NCBI GenBank assembly: GCA_025355485.1
Contig: JANXZP010000008.1
Location: 1 to 31,252 of the forward strand
Direction of reading: 5' to 3'
Source: Pseudomonadota bacterium
GTDB lineage: Bacteria; Pseudomonadota; Gammaproteobacteria; Xanthomonadales; Xanthomonadaceae
Length of the DNA stretch: 31,252 bases
Below, one piece after another: positions 7,352-15,802 of the stretch. The notes beneath the pieces are model-generated. The model worked only from the letters and a program-made list of their open reading frames with translations, had not been told where the DNA came from and did not search any database. Position numbers and translations under genes: made by a program. Numbering within the stretch: the first letter of the stretch is position 1; each line of letters begins with the position of its first letter.

Positions 7352-8284
7352 ATGTCGATGCGTTTGTACGCCATTGCCCTGTTCATCGCCCTTGCGGCGA
7401 TGTCGGCGCGTGCGCAAACCGCGCCCGACAACGCAGGCGTGATGACCCAGAAAGACACTGCGGTTCTGCCTGTGTGGAACAACCACAGTGGCAGGGTCGA
7501 AGCCTTGCTGCTGCTCGAACCGGCGCAGCAAGCCAACGGCTCGATGCTGTTCGGTGCCGGCGCACGCGTCAATACCGGCCACGGCACGCTGCAGGCCGGC
7601 CTCAGCGCCGACAGCGGCAGCGGCTTGGCGCTGCTGTGCAACAGCCGGACGGGATTGGTGACGCTGGGTTCGCTCGCCGATCGCTGTCTGCTTGCATCGC
7701 TCGATGCCACGGCACCACGCGATCCGTTCCTGCGTCCGGCGCAATCGCTGCGTGCCGAAGCGCGTTTCGAACGCCCCGAGAGTCTGTTCGAACTCAGCGC
7801 CGGTCGTGCCGAACTCAACTCCACCGCGATCGACTGGCTGTCGCCGACGTCCGGACTGCTGCCGGGCCTAGGCATCCTCGGCGGCCGCATGACCCAGCAG
7901 GACATCAGCGCGCGTGGCCAGATGAACATCGGCGACATCGGTTGGGTTTCGATCGGCGGCACGCTCGCCCACGCGCGTCTGGTTCCGACCGCGGGCCAGG
8001 CCAGCAATCCGCAGACCCAGCGCTGGAACACCACCAGCGTCGGCGTGGCGGTCGGGCGCGGCAAGCTCAGTGGCGAAGTGATCGGCCGCGTCGTTGATGT
8101 GCCCGGCCAGAGCGCGTCGCTCAGCAGCCTCGGCATCGGTCTGTCCTGGGAAACGCCGTGGCAGGGCAAGCTCAGCTTCGGCGCCGAGAAGTCCACCGGC
8201 ACCAATCCGCTGACGCCGGCGACCAAACCCGCGCAACAGGACGAAGGCACCGTGCCTTATGTCCGGTACCACCAAGACCTCTGA
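7352..8284 (+). CDS. exported hypothetical protein, possible outer-membrane beta-strand protein
   Basis: I do not recognise a named family. The N-terminus is a clear signal peptide: MSMRLYAIALFIALAAMSARA followed by QTA, with cleavage probable after ARA. The mature part (about 290 residues) alternates polar and hydrophobic residues (GWVSIGGTLAHARLV, SLGIGLSWETPWQGKLSFGA), suggesting beta-strands, perhaps a small barrel. One short Cys-containing segment (LLCNSRTG, then DRCLLA) may carry a disulfide. I chose ATG 7352 over the in-frame GTG 7337 because the signal peptide starts there and GGAAACC lies just upstream. A short AT-rich stretch near 7250-7270 (including TATAAA) may be its promoter. 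It stands 115 bp after hslO, is probably separately transcribed, and has no informative partner. Confidence 0.8.
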   Translation: MSMRLYAIALFIALAAMSARAQTAPDNAGVMTQKDTAVLPVWNNHSGRVEALLLLEPAQQANGSMLFGAGARVNTGHGTLQAGLSADSGSGLALLCNSRTGLVTLGSLADRCLLASLDATAPRDPFLRPAQSLRAEARFERPESLFELSAGRAELNSTAIDWLSPTSGLLPGLGILGGRMTQQDISARGQMNIGDIGWVSIGGTLAHARLVPTAGQASNPQTQRWNTTSVGVAVGRGKLSGEVIGRVVDVPGQSASLSSLGIGLSWETPWQGKLSFGAEKSTGTNPLTPATKPAQQDEGTVPYVRYHQDL

Positions 8285-8352
8285 CGGCTTGCCGAACTCA
8301 GGCTTGTGCGTCCGTTTCGTGGCGCCCATTCCCTCCAACGAAGCCTGATTTA

Positions 8353-8371
8353 CCCTGCGTTCGACGCAGGG
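8353..8371. terminator. perfect hairpin between convergent genes
   Basis: CCCTGCGT-TCG-ACGCAGGG is a perfect 8-bp stem with a 3-base loop between two convergent genes, 69 bp after the exported-protein stop and 46 bp after the minus-strand gene's stop. Neither side has a T-run, so if it terminates transcription it is not a canonical intrinsic terminator. Confidence 0.45.
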
Positions 8372-8416
8372 CCGATCGTCGCGTCTCGGCGCCATGCGCC
8401 ACGGATTTTCAACCGC

Positions 8417-9478
8417 TCACGCAGTCTCGCGGATGCTGTCCGATTCGATGGTGATGCGCTTCCATATCTCTTCGGACAGGAAGCCCACGCTGCCGGGCAT
8501 GCGCACCCCTGGAATCACCGCGACATCGAACAGTTCACGGATATCTCCGGTGAAGCGGATCTCGTGCGGGATGTCGCCGTTCTTGAGGCTGACCACCTGG
8601 ATCGCGCAGCGCGCCATCGCGCCTTTCTTTTCCAGATTGTCCTGCAACTCAAGGCCGCTGAAAGTATTCTCGCGGCCGACCGACAGGCCGACGATCGCGT
8701 AGTCGTTGATGAAGCTCAGGCCGCGCAGATAGCCTGGGCAAAACGCGACTGGTTCAAACCGGCCCTTGTCCATGTCCACGTAGCCGAATTCGCCGGTGCC
8801 GGAGTTGTGGATCCACAGCTTGCCCTGGTACCAGCGAGGCGAATGTGGCATCGACATGCCCGAACACACGACCTCGCCGGTCGGCACGTGCAACACCAAG
8901 CCGCCGGCTTCGCGGAAGTCGCGCCATCCACCGGCGGCATCGCTCTTGCTGATGCAGGTTACATACGTCGGCTCGCCGTCCACCATCGCCAGGCCATTCA
9001 GATGGCAGCGATCCTCGGCGGCCAGGCGCGACACGAAGGGCGGCTTCCAAACCGGGCGGAAGCTGTAGCGCTCATCGACCGTCGCCAGGCAGCTGTACAA
9101 GGTATTGACGAAAATCGGCATGCCGCTCTTGTCGACATTCACATCGTGGATATCCACATCGCCGGTCGTGTAGGAGACGCGCGGCACGTAGTACGCGTCG
9201 AAGTCGCCGTTGAGCTCGCCGGGGTTGAGCGAGTTCTCGTAGCGGTGCAACTGGAACATCGAACCGACCCACATCGTCTGCAGGCCCACGTGCAATCCCA
9301 TGCAGCGCGGAACCGCGCGGGTGAAATAGGACATGCTCCCGTCTGGCTTGACGCCCATCATGAACAGGATGCCGGTCTGGTACGTCGATGCGCAGATCGA
9401 GGCGTTCTGTTCCTTCAGCCACGACGTGAACAGTCGCGTGGTGTTGAATTCGAGTTTGGGTCTTTGCATTCCAGGCAT
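8417..9478 (-). CDS. DUF4915/TIGR03032-type uncharacterised protein
   Basis: 353 residues, no signal peptide or membrane segment. The sequence is rich in short beta-strand repeats of beta-propeller type (LWIHNSGTGEFGYVDMDKGR, HLNGLAMVDGEPTYVT, FPVW-like turns). I recognise it as the DUF4915/TIGR03032 type from N-terminal RLFTSWLKEQNASICASTYQ, VPRCMGLHV, DIHDVNVDKSG and LRGLSFINDYAIVGLS; family assignment is from memory. The biochemical role is unknown. The start at ATG 9478 is well supported by AAGGGA six bases upstream. It lies 208 bp downstream of the AspH-like gene on the same strand and may be cotranscribed. In the same neighbourhood are two sulfotransferase genes and a TonB receptor, so it may belong to that system. 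Confidence 0.8.
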   Translation of the reverse strand: MPGMQRPKLEFNTTRLFTSWLKEQNASICASTYQTGILFMMGVKPDGSMSYFTRAVPRCMGLHVGLQTMWVGSMFQLHRYENSLNPGELNGDFDAYYVPRVSYTTGDVDIHDVNVDKSGMPIFVNTLYSCLATVDERYSFRPVWKPPFVSRLAAEDRCHLNGLAMVDGEPTYVTCISKSDAAGGWRDFREAGGLVLHVPTGEVVCSGMSMPHSPRWYQGKLWIHNSGTGEFGYVDMDKGRFEPVAFCPGYLRGLSFINDYAIVGLSVGRENTFSGLELQDNLEKKGAMARCAIQVVSLKNGDIPHEIRFTGDIRELFDVAVIPGVRMPGSVGFLSEEIWKRITIESDSIRETA

Positions 9479-9608
9479 CGCTGATCCCTTGTTGAGTGCC
9501 GACAGGCGCCGCGCAGGCGCGAACGCGGATTATGCCCGAGGTGGCAGCGGTGCGTGCAGCACTACAGGCAAGCAGCGGGCCGCCTTTATCTCGATTCACC
9601 AATATCGT

Positions 9609-9678
9609 AGTGTCCGGTTCGTTTGGCACCAGCTGATCGCGAAGCGAATTCATCTTCTTCGACTTGCGGCCGGACACT
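9609..9678. repeat. spaced 9-bp inverted repeat (possible MITE remnant)
   Basis: AGTGTCCGG at 9609-9617 and its exact complement CCGGACACT at 9670-9678 flank 52 bp in the gap between the AspH-like and DUF4915-type genes. Complementarity stops after nine bases and I see no target-site duplication. It could be a tiny mobile-element remnant, a long-loop RNA structure in the operon mRNA, or chance. The rest of the 208-bp gap holds a CATAAT about 50 bases before the downstream gene, a possible -10. Confidence 0.4.
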
Positions 9679-9686
9679 GCCTAGAC

Positions 9687-11018
9687 TCATCCTTCGCGGG
9701 TGCCATTCTCACCACCATAACGGCGGTCAAACTCGCCGATTGCGGCGATAGCAGCGGCCAACCCGATACGCTCGGCTTCCGCGAGAGAGGGATCCCAGAT
9801 ATCGAAAATCAATACCACGCGGGTCTCATCGCTGCCATTCCAGGCTTCGTGAAAGAACGAATCATCAAAGATCAGGCATTCACCGACACGCCATTTGCGC
9901 GATTCCCCGCCCACGCGCAAAGCACCGCAGTTTTCCGGCACGATCAACGGCAGATGCACTGTAAGCCGGCCGTTGATAACGCCCGTATGCGGCGGGATGT
10001 GCGTACGCGGTTTCAAGACCGAGAACATGATTTCCGGCGAATGGCCCGGAACGCGCATGATCGGCAGCGATTCGAGCAGCGCCACTGTTTGCGGGCAACG
10101 CCGGCAATGCGCCTCGATGCGCTCGCCATGTCTGTAGAGGTGGTAGCTGCTCCACTTCGGCGAGCGATTCAAACTGCGCCAGACCGTTGCGGCCGGCGCG
10201 CTCTCGGGCATGTCGACGTACGGGCTGAGATCGCTCTCATCGGCGAGCACGGCCAGCAGTTCCTCGCGAATACGATCGGTGGCCTGTTCGATTTTCTGCA
10301 GAAACGGAAATTGTTCGCGCTCGAACCATGGCTGATCGGTCAGGTCGGGCAGCCACAGGAAGGTGGGTAGTTGCAGTGGATGCGATGGCTTGGGCGCAGG
10401 TTGGCCGTAGACGGTCGCCAGGGCGCGGTCTATGCGCGAGAGCGCGTCGTTGCCGACGCTCGCGCGCATTGGAGCGAGCGCGGTTTCGATCGCTGCTCGC
10501 CGCGCGTTTTGAACGCCACCCATCGCGCGCTCCACACGCAGCCGCACAGCCGGCATCATTTTTGTGATGTGCTGGAGTTGACCTTTGCGCTCGGCGACCG
10601 CGAGCGCCTGTAACTGGCTTCTAATGGCATCATCAAGGCGACCGAGTGCGAGTTCCTGATCTGCTTGCCACAGCGCCGCCACCATCAAGTCCGGATCGCG
10701 TTCACGCGCCTGCCGGAACGCATCCCGCGCCCCCACTCGATCACCTGCGGCCTCGAGTGCCGTGCCCAATTGGAAATGCAGCCGCGCCGATTCCGGCCGT
10801 GCACGTATCGCGTTTCGTCCGAGGCTTAGCGCACGCGGGACATCTCGACGCGACAGTGCGCGCGCGATCAGAAAGGCGACAACATCTTCGTTGCCGGGGT
10901 CGCGCACCGACAGCATTTCACCAAGCTGTTCGGCCTGTTCCTGTGCACGCGCACCCAGCGCCCGCTGGAAGCGCTCAATCAGTTCAGTCGTGGTGGGTTG
11001 CGAATCCGGTTCGGTCAC
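9687..11018 (-). CDS. TPR protein with aspartyl/asparaginyl beta-hydroxylase domain
   Basis: Two-part protein of 443 residues. Residues about 10-200 are TPR-like helices (ARLHFQLGTALEAAGDRVGA, then LALGRLDDAIRSQLQALA) for protein contact. Residues about 225-425 form an AspH-type 2-oxoglutarate/Fe(II) dioxygenase domain. Iron ligands are H344 (HIPPHTG) and H390 (DSFFHEAWN), and R400 (ETRVVLIFDIWDP) should bind 2-oxoglutarate. The spacings of 46 and 10 residues equal those of human AspH (H679, H725, R735), and as in AspH there is no acidic third ligand. The enzyme should hydroxylate a peptide or protein side chain; the target is unknown. The start is a GTG at 11018 without an obvious Shine-Dalgarno. 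It lies downstream of the TonB receptor but behind a terminator, so it probably has its own promoter. Confidence 0.9.
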   Translation of the reverse strand: MTEPDSQPTTTELIERFQRALGARAQEQAEQLGEMLSVRDPGNEDVVAFLIARALSRRDVPRALSLGRNAIRARPESARLHFQLGTALEAAGDRVGARDAFRQARERDPDLMVAALWQADQELALGRLDDAIRSQLQALAVAERKGQLQHITKMMPAVRLRVERAMGGVQNARRAAIETALAPMRASVGNDALSRIDRALATVYGQPAPKPSHPLQLPTFLWLPDLTDQPWFEREQFPFLQKIEQATDRIREELLAVLADESDLSPYVDMPESAPAATVWRSLNRSPKWSSYHLYRHGERIEAHCRRCPQTVALLESLPIMRVPGHSPEIMFSVLKPRTHIPPHTGVINGRLTVHLPLIVPENCGALRVGGESRKWRVGECLIFDDSFFHEAWNGSDETRVVLIFDIWDPSLAEAERIGLAAAIAAIGEFDRRYGGENGTREG

Positions 11019-11097
11019 GGAAGGGGTTCCATTGGGATTGGGTCGCGTGCTCTGTCACGCCCTAGTCTGCACTGCCCGCGAAAGTCATGCTGCTCCG

Positions 11098-11259
11098 CGT
11101 GCGTCCATGCACATCCGCTGCTCTCGGCGTCCTGCCTTCGCAGCATTTGTGATCGAAGGGGATGCACAGCCACATCCATGTGCGGCAGCCGCTCCTGCGA
11201 CCGTAGGGAGTGCAAAGCCGCATCCATGCGCTCGCGGCATTCGTGCGTCCATGCACATC
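11098..11259. repeat. degenerate interspersed repeats in receptor/hydroxylase gap
   Basis: An 18-bp sequence (CGTGCGTCCATGCACATC) occurs at 11098-11115 and again at 11242-11259. Between them a related element, AGCC(A/G)CATCCATG, occurs at 11168-11180 and 11216-11228, 48 bp apart, with the flanking 48-bp units clearly alignable. TCCATG recurs at offsets of about 71, 48 and 25 bp. This looks like a decayed tandem repeat family filling the gap. The short frames through it are probably not genes. Confidence 0.6.
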
Positions 11260-11289
11260 AAAAAAAAACCGCGGCACGAGGCCGCGGCT
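11260..11289 (-). terminator. Rho-independent terminator of TonB receptor gene
   Basis: On the minus strand, CCGCGGC-CTCGT-GCCGCGG (perfect 7-bp all-GC stem, 5-base loop; 11269-11287) is followed by a run of eight or nine T (11260-11268). It begins about 30 bp after the receptor's stop codon. The clearest terminator in the window. Confidence 0.93.
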
Positions 11290-11319
11290 TGAATGAAGCA
11301 GAACTCTTCAGTAATCCGA

Positions 11320-14300
11320 TCAGAAATCCTGACGGTACTGGAGGTAGTAGAACGGGCCGCCCGGAAGGTCGTAGGCAGCATCGAACGAGCCCGCGAACGC
11401 ACTGTTGGCCAACGGCGGTTCCTTGCCGAAGATGTTGCGCGCTCCAACCGACACATGCGCCTTCCAAGGCGCCTGCCAGCCGACCTGCAGATCGTGGTAC
11501 GTGGTCGCGCCGAGGCGGTTGAAGCCAGTCAGGTGAGCCGCCGCCGCACCGCCACCCACCGTGGGCTGCGACGAAATCTCGTGCGGGTGATTGCAGATCA
11601 GGACAGTGGTGACGGTGACATTGGGGAGATCGCAGCCCTGGGCCTCGTCCAACGCGGAGGTGTAGCGAACGGTCCAGGCGGCATCCCAGTCGCCACGCTT
11701 CCAGTCGAGGGTCGCGACCGAACGCCACTTCCAGGTCGGTCCATTGCCATAGCTGCCGACAAATTCGTTGCCGTCGGCGATGACATGCTTGTTGTAGGTG
11801 GTGTCCCACTTCAGGCCGAACGTACCCCAGTTGCTGAAGTCGCGCTTGTAGGTCAGGCCGAAGTCGATGCCATCGACCTTGAGGGTGCTGAGGTTGAACT
11901 GCTTCACCGAGACTTCCGAGATCTGGCCAGTTCCCGGGTCACGGGTAACCAAGGCGCACGCCGCAGGATCGTGATTGATGTAGCACAGATTCAGCGTGGT
12001 GCCAGCTCCCTGCGCAGTGATCGCATCCTTCAGGTTGATGCGCCAGTAATCGACGGTCAGGTTCAGCCCACTGACCCAGCTCGGGCTGTACACCAGGCCA
12101 TAGGTGAAGTCGTGGCCGTGTTCAGGCTTCAGGGCCGGGTTACCGCCCGACAAGGAACGAACCTGGCCGCTGGCGGAAGACGTGTCGACGCCGCCGGCGG
12201 GTACGTGCCCGGCAGCGCACGCGGCCTTGCCTATGGCATCCAACGATCCGATACCGTCCTTGCCGCATGGATCGGCGGCGGCCGGGAAATTCTCCGACGA
12301 CCCGGCGAACAGGTCGTTGACCGACGGCGAACGGAAGGTGCCGCCGTAGCTGGCGCGCACCAGCAGATCCGCGAACGGCTTCCAGCGCACGCTGAACTTG
12401 GATTCGGTCGGGCTGCTCGAAGCCGCAGTCAACGCCACGCCATCGATCACACCGTTACCGGTGTTGCGCGACTTGCGCACAGCGGCGTTGAACTCGAGTT
12501 CCTTGGCGAACTGCACGTCCTTGAGCAGCGGCGCGTCGATTTCGAGATACACATCCTCGGCCTTGGTCGAACCGCTGGTCGGCGAGGTGAAGTTGTTCGA
12601 CGATCCGCCGGCGGCTTGCAGCGCGTCGGGCGAGAAGAACGACGTCGCCTTGCGGTGTTCGAAACCGGCCGCGAAGCTGAGCTGTCCACCCTGCAAGGGG
12701 AAGATTTCGCCGGAGATGTTGGCGCCGTAGTTGTAGCCCTTGTTGCCCTCCGCCTGGTTCAGCGTGTAGGAAACGTACCGGATCATCGCATCGTGTTCGG
12801 CCTTGCTGATCACGCCAGCGCCGAGGCCCAGATCCGGACCGCCGAACAGGTTGAACGGCACGCAGCCGTCGATGACATGGCCCGGGGTGCCGCAGCGCAG
12901 GACACCGGCGCCGTCACGGAACGAGTCGCCGACCGCATTCTTGAGGTGGAACAGGTCGATGTAGTTCGTGCCGACCAGGGTATCGCGCTCGCTGTTGTAC
13001 TGGGCATAGACGTCCCAGTCGAAATTGTGATCGCCCAACGCGAACGAGCCCTGCACGCCGGCGGTGCTGCCGAGGGTGTTGAAGTCGGAATGGTTGGCAC
13101 GCGGACCGACCGCACGGAAACGGTAGTGGAAATTGGTGATGACGTGGGTGGGATCGTTGTGCCAGGGATTGAAGAAGTTGCCGCCGGTCGGGATGAAATT
13201 CCACTGCGGACCGAAGGTGGAGCTGCTGAGGTAATGTTGGCCGTTGGCGGTGTCGAAGACATCGGGGTTTTGCATGTTGCCCGGCACTTCGGCCAGCTGC
13301 TGCGTCGACTGCCGCTGGGTGTAGGACACGCGTGCGTACGCCGAGATGTTGTCGGTGATGTCGAAGCGGCCGGCAGCGAAGATGTTGTTGCGGGTGGCAG
13401 GCTGCTGCAGGAAGTTGACCGGTGCGAAATTGTAGCGGTCGTAGGCAGTGAAATGATGGAAGTCGGACGTTTGCGTGCCGCCATGCGCGGAAGTCTGGTG
13501 GGCGTCCGAGGGATTCGGATTCTGGAATTTCCCATCATTGAAACTGTTGTTCAGCGCGAAGCTGCCGAGTGTCACCGGCACAAACACGGTATTGCCATGT
13601 CCGTCCGTTCCCGAGGTCGTCGTCTTGGTCGTGTCCGAAAGGAAGATGCGCCCGAATGCCGGGTTCGACGAACCGCAACCGGTGCCGCCGGCGGCGCCGG
13701 AGCCGCGGAGTTTCTTCGGGGTGGACGTATCGCCACCGTGCGCGAACAGCTGCTCGCAACCGGCATGCGGGAAGTTGGAGATCGCACGGTCGCCCTGGAA
13801 AATCACTGACTGTTGCGAGCGGCTGATCGACACCACGGCATTTGCACGCTCGCCGGTCGCGCCAATGGTGGCGTCCTCGGAATTCTGCTCGCCGTCGCCC
13901 TTGGTGGTCTGGCCATAGAACCAGCCAACCTGCGCACCGTCGTACTTCTTGCGGGTGATGATGTTGATCACGCCGGCGATGGCATCGGTACCGTAGATGG
14001 TCGAGGCGCCGTCTTTCAGCACTTCGACGCGCTCGATGATGGCGACCGGGATGCTCGAGACATCGACCTGACCGTTGATGTTCACCGGCCAGCGCTTGCC
14101 ATCGACCAGGATCAAGGTGCGGGATGCGCCGAGGTTGCGCAGTGAAATATGCTGCGAACCATCGCTGCCGTTGGTCTGGGTGGTGACCGTGCTCAGACCG
14201 GTACCATCGGATGCGGTGATGTGGTTGATGATGTCGAACGTGCTGGTCAGGCCAGTCTGTTCGATGTCGGCACGGGTCAGGGTCGTGACCGGAGCGGTCG

Positions 14301-14505
14301 GCTCGGTGTCGACGGCGCGACGGATGCGCGAACCGATGACTTCGACGCGGTCAAGGTTCTTGGCCTTGGCGGCAGCGGCATCGGTGGTGGTGGCGGGAGC
14401 TGTCTGCGCAAACGCAGACGCACTGGCGAGGCCGGCGATGCCGACGGTGCCGACTGCGAGGCCGTAGCGCACCGCGTCGCTGAGCAGATTGCGGATAGGT
14501 GTCAT
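11320..14505 (-). CDS. TonB-dependent outer-membrane receptor, 1061 aa
   Basis: Outer-membrane beta-barrel importer energised by TonB. The signal peptide is about residues 1-33 (VGIAGLASASAFA, then Q). The TonB-box region LDRVEVIGSRIRR is at about 51-63. The plug domain follows (about 68-195): PVTTLTRADIEQTG, ISLRNLGASRTLILVDGKRW, SSIPVAIIERVEVLKDGAST and YGTDAIAGVINIITRKKYDG. The barrel ends in the outer-membrane signature YYLQYRQDF. There is no N-terminal STN/secretin domain, so it is not a FecA-type transducer. Extracellular loops are long and Gly/Ser/Thr-rich with several Cys. The ligand is unknown. The start at ATG 14505 has TTGGAGAG about 8-11 bases upstream. A strong terminator follows the gene, making it a single-gene unit within the minus-strand cluster. 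Confidence 0.96.
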   Translation of the reverse strand: MTPIRNLLSDAVRYGLAVGTVGIAGLASASAFAQTAPATTTDAAAAKAKNLDRVEVIGSRIRRAVDTEPTAPVTTLTRADIEQTGLTSTFDIINHITASDGTGLSTVTTQTNGSDGSQHISLRNLGASRTLILVDGKRWPVNINGQVDVSSIPVAIIERVEVLKDGASTIYGTDAIAGVINIITRKKYDGAQVGWFYGQTTKGDGEQNSEDATIGATGERANAVVSISRSQQSVIFQGDRAISNFPHAGCEQLFAHGGDTSTPKKLRGSGAAGGTGCGSSNPAFGRIFLSDTTKTTTSGTDGHGNTVFVPVTLGSFALNNSFNDGKFQNPNPSDAHQTSAHGGTQTSDFHHFTAYDRYNFAPVNFLQQPATRNNIFAAGRFDITDNISAYARVSYTQRQSTQQLAEVPGNMQNPDVFDTANGQHYLSSSTFGPQWNFIPTGGNFFNPWHNDPTHVITNFHYRFRAVGPRANHSDFNTLGSTAGVQGSFALGDHNFDWDVYAQYNSERDTLVGTNYIDLFHLKNAVGDSFRDGAGVLRCGTPGHVIDGCVPFNLFGGPDLGLGAGVISKAEHDAMIRYVSYTLNQAEGNKGYNYGANISGEIFPLQGGQLSFAAGFEHRKATSFFSPDALQAAGGSSNNFTSPTSGSTKAEDVYLEIDAPLLKDVQFAKELEFNAAVRKSRNTGNGVIDGVALTAASSSPTESKFSVRWKPFADLLVRASYGGTFRSPSVNDLFAGSSENFPAAADPCGKDGIGSLDAIGKAACAAGHVPAGGVDTSSASGQVRSLSGGNPALKPEHGHDFTYGLVYSPSWVSGLNLTVDYWRINLKDAITAQGAGTTLNLCYINHDPAACALVTRDPGTGQISEVSVKQFNLSTLKVDGIDFGLTYKRDFSNWGTFGLKWDTTYNKHVIADGNEFVGSYGNGPTWKWRSVATLDWKRGDWDAAWTVRYTSALDEAQGCDLPNVTVTTVLICNHPHEISSQPTVGGGAAAAHLTGFNRLGATTYHDLQVGWQAPWKAHVSVGARNIFGKEPPLANSAFAGSFDAAYDLPGGPFYYLQYRQDF

Positions 14506-14834
14506 TTTGGTTTCTCTCCAACGTCAGAGTGGCTAAAACGGTTCGGGACGATCGCCAGTCCATGGCAGCACCGGGATACACCACAATCCTGGTGCAAGGG
14601 TTCCCCGGTAACACGGAATGCTAGCGAAGTTTTAACCAAAAAGAAACACCCGGATGCGCGACTCTTGAAAATCGTGCATCTGCCTGTTCTGTAAAGGTTT
14701 TTAAGGTCGCCAATGGCGGTTAGGGAGTGCCTGTCTGGCCGTTCGCCTGGCATTTGCGCGTTCTTACCCACGCTGTGGAGGCCCATTCCCTGGAGCCATC
14801 CATCCGTTGTTCGCTGGCGAAGCGCGCGGCTCGC
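14506..14834. promoter_or_regulatory. 329-bp intergenic region upstream of TonB receptor
   Basis: This gap separates the DUF4097 gene from the receptor, both on the minus strand, and must contain the receptor's promoter and 5' leader. It is markedly AT-richer near 14620-14705, with a minus-strand TTTACA (14690-14695) as a possible -35 but no good -10 at standard spacing. Apart from the Shine-Dalgarno at the receptor start, I see no hairpin, repeat or convincing gene here. Confidence 0.5.
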
Positions 14835-15743
14835 TCAGTCCTTTTTTACGGTGACGTCGCCAGAGAACGACTGCAAAGTGACCGAAGCATCGCCGCGACC
14901 GATCCGGGTCTTGAGGCTCGATCCGGGCCCGTGTTCACTGGTTTCGACGTTGCCACTGTCGGAATGGATGCTGCCGGAAAAACTGCTCAGATCCAGCCGT
15001 GCCGACGTACCGGAAGCCAGCATCAACTTCAGGTCACCGCTGGTGGACTCGGCCTTGAGCTGTCCGCCGGGCGCGAGGCCCGTTCGCAGATCTGCATCGC
15101 CGGACACAGCGCTGACATCGACATCGCTGGGTTTCTCGGCGCGCAGCACGATGTGGCCGGAGACGGTTTCGACGCTGACCTCGCCATTGATACGGCCCTG
15201 TACATCCAGATCGCCGCTGACGGTCTCGGCGTGGATCTTGCTGGTGTCCAGCCGCAGATGCAGGTCGCCGCTGACGCTTTCCACGCGCACTTCGGCAGGG
15301 CTGGCCTCGACCTGCACGTTGCCGCTGACGGTGTTCACCGCGAGTCGCCGGCCGGCGACGCCCTTGATATCCGTCGCTGCGCTCACGCCTTCGACGGAAA
15401 TGCTCGCATGCGCCGGCACGGTGATTTCCAGTCGCGTGTCACCGCCCTTCGCTCCGCCCCAGTTGCCGAACCAGCCCTTGGACTGCGGATTGACGACGCG
15501 GATGCTCAGATGGTTGCGGTCGCCCTCGATCGACAGCCGTTCGACGCCCTCGCCGAGGATGCCGCTGATGCGCACTTCGGATTGATCGGCCACGCGCACG
15601 ACGACCGCGCCCCGGGTGTTGTCGATCGAGACCTGGCCTTCCTGGTTCAACGCACGCACCTCGCTGATCGGCGTGGTGGCTGCGAAGGCGATGGCGGGCA
15701 GTGCGGCAAGCGCAAGGGCGACGGCACGATGGAACTGCGGCAT
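14835..15743 (-). CDS. exported DUF4097-type beta-helix protein
   Basis: 302 residues. The signal peptide is MPQFHRAVALALAALPAIAFA, then ATT. The mature chain is a regular series of beta-helix turns around the repeated motif SGD(L/V/I): VNTVSGNVQV, VESVSGDLHL, AETVSGDLDV, VETVSGHIVL, VSAVSGDADL, ESTSGDLKL, SFSGSIHS, SFSGDVTV. This is typical of DUF4097 (putative adhesin-like) proteins, whose role is unclear. I chose ATG 15743 because the signal peptide begins there and AAGGA lies about 6-7 bases upstream; the frame continues open to 16226 but that stretch is antisense-like and overlaps the anti-sigma gene. It is third in the sigma/anti-sigma operon (59 bp after the anti-sigma gene), so it probably belongs to the same envelope response. 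Confidence 0.9.
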   Translation of the reverse strand: MPQFHRAVALALAALPAIAFAATTPISEVRALNQEGQVSIDNTRGAVVVRVADQSEVRISGILGEGVERLSIEGDRNHLSIRVVNPQSKGWFGNWGGAKGGDTRLEITVPAHASISVEGVSAATDIKGVAGRRLAVNTVSGNVQVEASPAEVRVESVSGDLHLRLDTSKIHAETVSGDLDVQGRINGEVSVETVSGHIVLRAEKPSDVDVSAVSGDADLRTGLAPGGQLKAESTSGDLKLMLASGTSARLDLSSFSGSIHSDSGNVETSEHGPGSSLKTRIGRGDASVTLQSFSGDVTVKKD

Positions 15744-15802
15744 GGAGGATCCTTGATTCTTGCTGGATGGAAATCGTGCGGCGCGGAGCTCGCTGCCGGC
15801 GA

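Noticed and set aside
9479..9677. Minus-strand frame starting SGRKSKKMNSLRDQLVPNEP upstream of the DUF4915-type gene
   Set aside because: The first 30 residues look protein-like, but the frame then runs out of frame into the next gene with shadow-type residues; no good start. It might deserve a database search, but I cannot support it as a gene.
11098..11259. CRISPR array
   Set aside because: Repeats are imperfect, unevenly spaced, and no cas genes are present.
11062..11292. Small frames in the repeat region (for example MHIRCSRRPAFAAF)
   Set aside because: They follow the repeat units and have no Shine-Dalgarno; most likely repeats translated by chance.
11293..13809. 838-codon plus-strand open frame
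   Set aside because: Antisense to the TonB receptor, which has signal peptide, plug and barrel signature on the minus strand.
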